DNA of 64,000 bases from Tractidigestivibacter scatoligenes. GTDB lineage: Bacteria; Actinomycetota; Coriobacteriia; Coriobacteriales; Atopobiaceae. The stretch is from positions 310,001-374,000 of the forward strand of contig NZ_LOJF01000010.1 in NCBI RefSeq assembly GCF_001494635.1, in the 5' to 3' direction. The notes under the pieces were generated by a model. The model saw only the letters and a list, made by a program, of their open reading frames with translations, was not told where the DNA came from and did not search any database. A program made the position numbers and the translations under genes. Shown here piece after piece: positions 57,328 to 64,000 of the stretch (its first letter is position 1; every line of letters starts with the position of its first letter).

Positions 57328-57368
57328 GGGCAGCGATCTTCTCGTTAGGACTTGCCGCAAGTTCTCCT

Positions 57369-57408
57369 GGGCTCGCCACGCATTCGGGTGCGATTGAGTG
57401 GCGAGCCC
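57369..57408 (+). terminator. Hairpin after the ROK kinase gene
   Basis: GGGCTCGCCAC pairs perfectly with GTGGCGAGCCC around an 18-base loop, 41 bases after the stop codon, but no T tract follows. It overlaps the first unit of a repeat array. Confidence 0.65.
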
Positions 57409-57537
57409 AGCTTGATATGCGTTCGGGCATCGAATGTGTATCCGCTTGCCACACGTTCGGGTGTCGAATCTGTGGCGTCCTGCGCGGGTCACACGTTCGG
57501 GTACGAACCTGTAGCGTGCAACGAATCTATAGCGCAT
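57371..57537. repeat. CACATTCGG-type repeat array, four units
   Basis: Four degenerate units of 33-45 bases, each of the form CACACGTTCGGGT then CGAA then TGTGG, so each can fold back on itself. The same type is present at 53073. No gene covers the array. Confidence 0.75.
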
Positions 57538-57638
57538 CGCAGGCTTAGGGCGCCCGCGCCCTGCCCCCCGCATGCGTCTGTGCCCTTCTCGGCGCTGCCT
57601 CAATTCTGCTGGCTGTTTGCGCTACCCTTGCTTGGTGA

Positions 57639-59891
<2,253 letters not shown>

Positions 59892-59926
59892 GCCGTTCGG
59901 CGCGGATCCTGCGGGTTGCCAAAACT

Positions 59927-60220
59927 CCCCCTTGAGCGTCATGTTGACGCCCAAGGGGGAGTTTCCGACGAGATTCTGTATGTGAGGGCCCCTCGGGCGT
60001 CATTTCGGCGCCGAAGCATGCATTATCGCAGCAAGTGCGTACAAAACCGCTGCTCCGGCGTCATCTTGGCGCCCGAAGGGGAGTTTCCGACAGGATTGCG
60101 TACGAATGAACAGCTCCGGCGTCATTTTGACGCCGGAGTGCATGTTCTCGCAGCTATTACGTATGAAAGTTCCTCTCGGGCGCCGTTTTCTCGCCGGAGC
60201 GCAAGTTTCTGCAGGGATTG
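59927..60220. repeat. 60-bp hairpin repeat array, five units
   Basis: Units start at about 59927, 59989, 60051, 60112 and 60172 (period 60-62). Each begins with an inverted repeat such as CTCCGGCGTCA / TGACGCCGGAG, then a stretch like GTTTCCGACAGGATTGCGTA. The first unit directly follows ligA and could act as its terminator. This is the clearest copy of the family also seen at 22690 and 29847. Confidence 0.8.
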
Positions 60221-60363
60221 AATGGCCAGATTTCGTGGTCTCACACCAATTATTAAGTATCCCACCTTGGCAAAGCTTTTGCACGGCTGCGTCCGTCGCG
60301 GACGATAGGGGACCGTCTGCGGCACAGGTGCACCTCGAGGGGTTTAACGCCTCCCGGATTGGC

Positions 60364-60369
60364 TATAAA
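60364..60369 (+). promoter_or_regulatory. Candidate -10 of the leader transcript
   Basis: TATAAA, about 7 bases before the predicted 5' end of the T-box leader. The -35 is not clear. Confidence 0.45.
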
Positions 60370-60375
60370 GACAGT

Positions 60376-60560
60376 GACTAAAGGGAGTCGCCCAGCAAGG
60401 ACGACCGAGGTAGGAGGTGCATTCCGATGGGCAGTGACGAGAGTTCAACCAAGCGCCTGCCTTTGGATGCATGAATTCGCCCCAGAGGCGGTGGCAGATC
60501 CCTCGCAACGTCAAAGTCGATACGGTGGCACCGCGAATACGCTGATTAGACAGCGACGTG
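60376..60560 (+). promoter_or_regulatory. T-box-type leader, specificity and target unclear
   Basis: GGTGGCACCGCG at 60524-60535 matches the T-box antiterminator consensus GGTGGNACCGCG. It is enclosed by ACGTC (60508-60512) and GACGT (60555-60559), which can pair. Upstream, AGCAAGG at 60393 and AGGAGGTGCATTCC at 60412-60425 resemble the distal stem I region of T-boxes. I could not define the specifier codon. No aminoacyl-tRNA synthetase or amino-acid gene follows; the next gene starts 370 bases later. Confidence 0.55.
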
Positions 60561-60758
60561 AATCACAAACAGGGCAGGCGCATCTATTCCTCCGGTCGGT
60601 GAAGAACCGACAACTCCAGACAGGTTCCTAATACCACGAGAGGAACGGAGAACGGGTTCGCACCAGGCGAACCATCATTGATAGCAGGTGCTTATCACCT
60701 TTGTCGCATCCCGCGTGGGAGCGACCTCCCTAAGGGGGAGAGTCCAAAGTATCACGTA

Positions 60759-60794
60759 GGTGGACGGGCGTCCGGAAGGGCGTCCGCCCTTTTG
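60759..60794 (+). terminator. Terminator at the end of the leader
   Basis: GGTGGACG pairs with CGTCCGCC (one wobble) and is followed by CTTTT. Several further small hairpins (GGTTCGC/GCGAACC, GTCGC/GCGAC, CTCCC/GGGAG) lie between the T-box motif and this point. Confidence 0.65.
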
Positions 60795-60927
60795 TGTGGC
60801 GGCTCAGCATGTCAACGACACTACAGCAAAGTCCGGACGGCCCCCTCTCTAGCCTGCGGTATCCTTGTTGGTCGCGACGGGCCCGCATGGGGCGAGCAGC
60901 GCCGCGCCCCAAGGAATGCGAGGTCAC

Positions 60928-61980
60928 ATGCTCAGGATCGGTCACGCCATACTGCACGTCTTTGACTTCGAGAGCGGCAGCACGTTCTTCTCCGAGCGCG
61001 AGCTCGACCTCGACAATCGCCAGACCCGCTCATACGTCACGCGCCGCCTGCGTCGCATCCGCTCGAGCGCCGAGAGTAAGCACGGCACCTTTGCCCCCGA
61101 GAGCAACTTTGCCTCGGGCCTCAAGGAGTACCTTGCCGGTCAGGTTCCGTTCGTGGACTTCTCCGTCCAGATAGCCCAGTGGTTCTGGGAGGAGCTGCGC
61201 CGCGCCGAGGATCTCGAGCAGTGCGATCTCCTCGTGGCGGACTTCACGGACACCGGAGAGATGCGTGCCTCCGAGAACGCCGACGAGGACAAGGTCGCCG
61301 ACGCCTACGGGTCCGAGGGGACGCGCCTCTTTGCGGTGGTGCTTCTCCCCAGGAAGCAGGCGTTCATCCACGAGGTGGACGAGAACGGCAACGAGATTGC
61401 CCGCCAGGACGCCACGCTTCCCAACCCCACGCAGAAGGTCGACACCTACGTCCTTATCGATGCCGACACCCTCGCAATCGACTTTCACGACAAGGAGCGA
61501 AGCGTTGCCGGCGAGTCACGCCAGATCATCCCCGAGCTCTTCCTGCAATGCTCGCAGGAGGCGTCGAGCCATGAGGTCATCGACGAGGTCACGAGCATCG
61601 TGGAGGACCTCTCCGAGGAGTACGGCCTCACGCCGGCGGTCGAAGTGTCGCGCGCGAAGGCGGCGCTTGCCCGCCACGCGGACACCGACGAGGCCATCCA
61701 GCCCGCAGACGTTGGTCGCGAGGTCTTCGAGGACAACCCCGAGATGGCGCAGCGCTTCGAGGAGCGCACCCGCGAGCGCGACCTGCCGGAGGAGGTGCCG
61801 GTGCGCCGCGGCGCGGCCAACCGCCTCACGCGCACGCATCACATCCGCACCGACACGGGCGTTGAGATTGCATTCCCCTCGGAGCTCGCTGAGCGCCCAG
61901 GCTACATCGAGTTCTCCCACCAGGAGGACGGCAGCATTTCGATTGTGATCAGCAACGTGGCACGCATCGAGAACCGCTAG
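60928..61980 (+). CDS. Nucleoid-associated protein, NdpA/YejK family
   Basis: 350 residues of the 37-kDa nucleoid-associated family: an N-terminal start IGHAILHVFDFESGSTFFSE, a middle block QQ-free core with CDLLVADFTDTG and LFAVVLLPRKQAFIHEVDEN, and a C-terminal beta part (GYIEFSHQEDGSISIVIS). Members bind the nucleoid, with unknown purpose. AAGGAATGCGAGG precedes ATG 60928; an earlier in-frame ATG at 60865 adds 21 unrelated residues. It follows a terminator, so it may have its own promoter. Confidence 0.78.
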   Translation: MLRIGHAILHVFDFESGSTFFSERELDLDNRQTRSYVTRRLRRIRSSAESKHGTFAPESNFASGLKEYLAGQVPFVDFSVQIAQWFWEELRRAEDLEQCDLLVADFTDTGEMRASENADEDKVADAYGSEGTRLFAVVLLPRKQAFIHEVDENGNEIARQDATLPNPTQKVDTYVLIDADTLAIDFHDKERSVAGESRQIIPELFLQCSQEASSHEVIDEVTSIVEDLSEEYGLTPAVEVSRAKAALARHADTDEAIQPADVGREVFEDNPEMAQRFEERTRERDLPEEVPVRRGAANRLTRTHHIRTDTGVEIAFPSELAERPGYIEFSHQEDGSISIVISNVARIENR

Positions 61981-62137
61981 GGGAGGGCTCCGGCAGCCTC
62001 TCCGCTTTGTCACCCCAGCGGACCGTCGCCTTGCCGCTGGCCGTCTACCCCCATGTGTTTTTCGTCCGATGACGGCCGAACGAGTAGAATGGCATGCGTG
62101 ACCTAAACGTAACCTAGCCGTACTCTCAGGAGGCCTC

Positions 62138-63391
62138 ATGCATACTAGCGGCACCAGCAGCCGACGTGCGTCCAACGCACTCGCTCCCGCGCGTACCGTC
62201 ACGCGCAGGGATGCCTTCAGACTGCTCATCGGCGCCGGCGCGCTTGCCTTTGCCAGCCCCGTCGCCGCCTTTGCCACCTCGCAGTCGGACATCGACGCCG
62301 CCCAGTCGGACGCCGATGCCGCCCAGGCGCAGCTTGACCAGATTGGCCAGGAGGTCTCGGACCTCTCTGCACAGCTTTCAGACACCGTTGGCCAGATCGA
62401 CGATGTCTCGGCGCAGATCGACCAGACCCAGTCCGACATCGACGCCAAGCAAGCCGACATCGAGGCAAAGCAGGAAGACATCGATACCACGCAGAAGGAG
62501 ATTGAGCAGAAACAGGAGGTTTTGGGCCAGCGCATGTCGGCGGCGTTCAAGTCCGGCAACGCCAGCACCATCGACCTGCTGCTCTCCTCGGCCTCCTTCG
62601 AGGAGCTTACGTCTAACATCTACTACCTCGACAAGGTGTCCGAGCAGGACAACGCCATGATCGAGGAGGTAAAGAGCCTGAAGGCCGACCTCGAGACCCA
62701 GAAAGCGCAGCTTGAGGACGACAAGGCCACGCTCGAGACCAAGCAGGCCGACCTCACCACCCAGAAGGACCAGCTCAACCAGCTCAAGAGCAGCCAGGAG
62801 TCCCAGCTTGCCGACGTCCAGGCTAAGCAGCAGGAGGCCCAGGACCTCGTCGACCAGCTCAACTCCAATGTCCAGACGCTCATCGACCAGCGCAACGCCG
62901 AGCTTCTCGCCGCCCAGGAGGAGGCCCGCCGCGTTGCGAGCTACAGCTCCTCCGGCAGCTCCTCGGGCGGCTCTGCCGGCGGCTCCGCAAACATCAGCTC
63001 CGGCACCTCCGGATCGCAGGCCGCTGTCATCTCCGCCGCGTATAGCACGGGCTCCACAGGTGCGGGCTTCTGCGCGGCGTGGGTCTCCAACGTCTTCGCA
63101 AACGCGGGCGTCGGCACGTTCTACGGCAACGCCTGCGACATGTACTGGGCATACTGCTCAAGCTCAGACAGGTCGTCCATCCAGGCGGGCATGATCATTG
63201 CCGTTCCCACCGAGCCCTACTCCGCAGCTGCGCGCATCTACGGCCACATTGGCATCTACGTGGGCAACGGGACAGTCCGCCACTGCGCGAGCGGCGTTGT
63301 CATGACGCAGAGCCTGGACTCCTGGATTAGCGAGTTTGGCGTCACCTCAACTCCGCGCTGGGGCTGGCTGGGCGGTGTCGCTCTTGCATAG
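62138..63391 (+). CDS. Secreted coiled-coil peptidoglycan hydrolase (CHAP/NlpC-like)
   Basis: 417 residues. Tat-like signal VTRRDAFRLLIGAGALAF ending near AFA, then a coiled coil of about 200 residues rich in Asp, Gln, Ala and Lys (PcsB-like), a Ser/Gly-rich linker, and a C-terminal cysteine-peptidase-like domain with Cys in GAGFCAAWVSNVF and His in RIYGHIGIYVGNG. Such proteins cut peptidoglycan at the division site, with the coiled coil controlling access. AGGAGG lies before ATG 62138. Confidence 0.85.
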   Translation: MHTSGTSSRRASNALAPARTVTRRDAFRLLIGAGALAFASPVAAFATSQSDIDAAQSDADAAQAQLDQIGQEVSDLSAQLSDTVGQIDDVSAQIDQTQSDIDAKQADIEAKQEDIDTTQKEIEQKQEVLGQRMSAAFKSGNASTIDLLLSSASFEELTSNIYYLDKVSEQDNAMIEEVKSLKADLETQKAQLEDDKATLETKQADLTTQKDQLNQLKSSQESQLADVQAKQQEAQDLVDQLNSNVQTLIDQRNAELLAAQEEARRVASYSSSGSSSGGSAGGSANISSGTSGSQAAVISAAYSTGSTGAGFCAAWVSNVFANAGVGTFYGNACDMYWAYCSSSDRSSIQAGMIIAVPTEPYSAAARIYGHIGIYVGNGTVRHCASGVVMTQSLDSWISEFGVTSTPRWGWLGGVALA

Positions 63392-64000
63392 GGCGGCTGG
63401 CGAGAGGGACGAGGTCACCTCGGTCCCACAGACCCCGGCGCAGGTGACGCTTGGCGTTGTCTCCGCAGTGATGGCCATCCTCGGCGGCGTTGTGCTGCTC
63501 GCGGGTGGCCTTGTTCTCTTTGCGGCCATTACGGGGCAGGTGGACGCCTCGGACTCTGGCCTTGCCATCGCTGGCGTAACGCTTTCCGGCTGGTCCCCCA
63601 TGGGCCTTGCCATAGTGACGCTTGCTGCCGGCGCGCTTCTCTGTGCGACTGCCTGGCTGGGCTTTGCCGCCTCGCGCGACTCCGGTCGCGTGGGGCCGTA
63701 CCGCTTTCTCTGCTACCTGGTTGGCCTGGTACTTCTCGTTGCCATCCTTTGGAGCTGGGGCTCGGGCACCATCCTCATCTTCAACCCCATCGTGCTCTCG
63801 ACCACCATCACGTACGTGGTGGTGTGCTCTTCGCTTGCCGACCGCGTGCAGCGCGAGCACGACGAGGGCGTGTGCGGCGAGTCTTTCCTGCTCAGCGGCC
63901 ACCAGCGTGCGCTCAGGCTCATCTCGCAGGTCATGATTGTGACTGCGGTTCTCAATGCCGTGATCACACTCATTGTGTGGTATGCCGTCTCGCAGATGGA
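63384..64000 (+). CDS. Membrane protein of unknown function, cut by the window end
   Basis: About 205 residues are visible, open to the right edge. Four to five hydrophobic segments (VTLGVVSAVMAILGGVVLLA, MGLAIVTLAAGALLCATAWL, FLCYLVGLVLLVAILWSW, VMIVTAVLNAVITLIVWYAV). The start is uncertain: TTG 63384 overlaps the stop of the preceding gene by 8 bases, and GTG 63444 is an alternative just before the first membrane segment. I do not recognise the family. Its close position suggests an operon with the cell-wall hydrolase. Confidence 0.6.
   Translation, partial: MHRAAGERDEVTSVPQTPAQVTLGVVSAVMAILGGVVLLAGGLVLFAAITGQVDASDSGLAIAGVTLSGWSPMGLAIVTLAAGALLCATAWLGFAASRDSGRVGPYRFLCYLVGLVLLVAILWSWGSGTILIFNPIVLSTTITYVVVCSSLADRVQREHDEGVCGESFLLSGHQRALRLISQVMIVTAVLNAVITLIVWYAVSQM

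Noticed and set aside
60360-60800. RNase P RNA, tmRNA or 6S RNA in the structured leader
   Set aside because: None of their conserved core sequences is present; the only recognisable motif is the T-box one.

Overview
The window looks like the chromosome of a GC-rich actinobacterium of the class Coriobacteriia, most likely an Olsenella/Atopobium-type relative. The basis is codon and base composition, Tat-type lipoprotein signals (RRQFL, RRDFL), a GlnR-like orphan regulator beside amino-acid transport genes, Coriobacteria-style DUF4037/DUF4125 neighbours, and a NiaR-linked nadABC operon. This placement is inferred from gene content; no rRNA gene is present and no database could be searched. No rRNA or tRNA gene and no CRISPR array was found.

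Layout. 1-3.5 kb (minus strand): beta-glucoside PTS module (6-phospho-beta-glycosidase, RpiR regulator, EIIBC cut by the window edge). 4-14.5 kb: nucleoside salvage locus. A LacI-type regulator fused to a PfkB kinase diverges from an operon encoding an ADP-ribosylglycohydrolase-family enzyme, a BMP-type lipoprotein, a double ABC ATPase, two permeases, a nucleoside hydrolase and a second PfkB kinase. The likely logic is import of nucleosides, cleavage to base and sugar, and sugar phosphorylation. 14.6-15.3 kb: dead IS1595-type transposase. 15.9-22.5 kb: a large membrane protein with a C-terminal NUDIX domain, a lone rmlB, and a TPR / DUF4037 / DUF4125 group. 23-29.6 kb: Fic AMP-transferase-like protein, MarR plus heterodimeric ABC exporter, HAD phosphatase. 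30-42.6 kb: YgiQ radical SAM protein, PiT phosphate transporter with DUF47 partner, nadA-nadB-nadC-niaR, branched-chain aminotransferase, gpmA, a small Cys-rich membrane protein, and a glutamine synthetase-like protein that has lost most metal ligands. 43.6-48.8 kb: polar amino-acid ABC operon and a GlnR-like regulator. 49-57 kb: HtrA protease, DUF2130 protein, CsoR-copA copper operon with a CopZ-like domain fused to the ATPase, ROK kinase. 57.6-64 kb: ligA, a long leader with a T-box motif, a nucleoid-associated protein, a coiled-coil cell-wall hydrolase and the start of a membrane protein.

The non-coding DNA is unusually rich in structure. I see six repeat families: a 29-35 bp perfect palindrome at five places, in one case supplying the stop codons of two convergent genes; about 60-bp hairpin units in arrays at three places; a 73-79 bp hairpin family whose stems differ between copies but still pair; a 248-bp nested inverted repeat around an AT-rich core; 33-40 bp CACATTCGG-type units at two places; and short tandem arrays. 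The items I would check first are the hairpin family at 42.9/49/51 kb, the glutamine synthetase-like pseudoenzyme, the LacI-PfkB fusion, the NUDIX membrane protein and the CopA-CopZ fusion.
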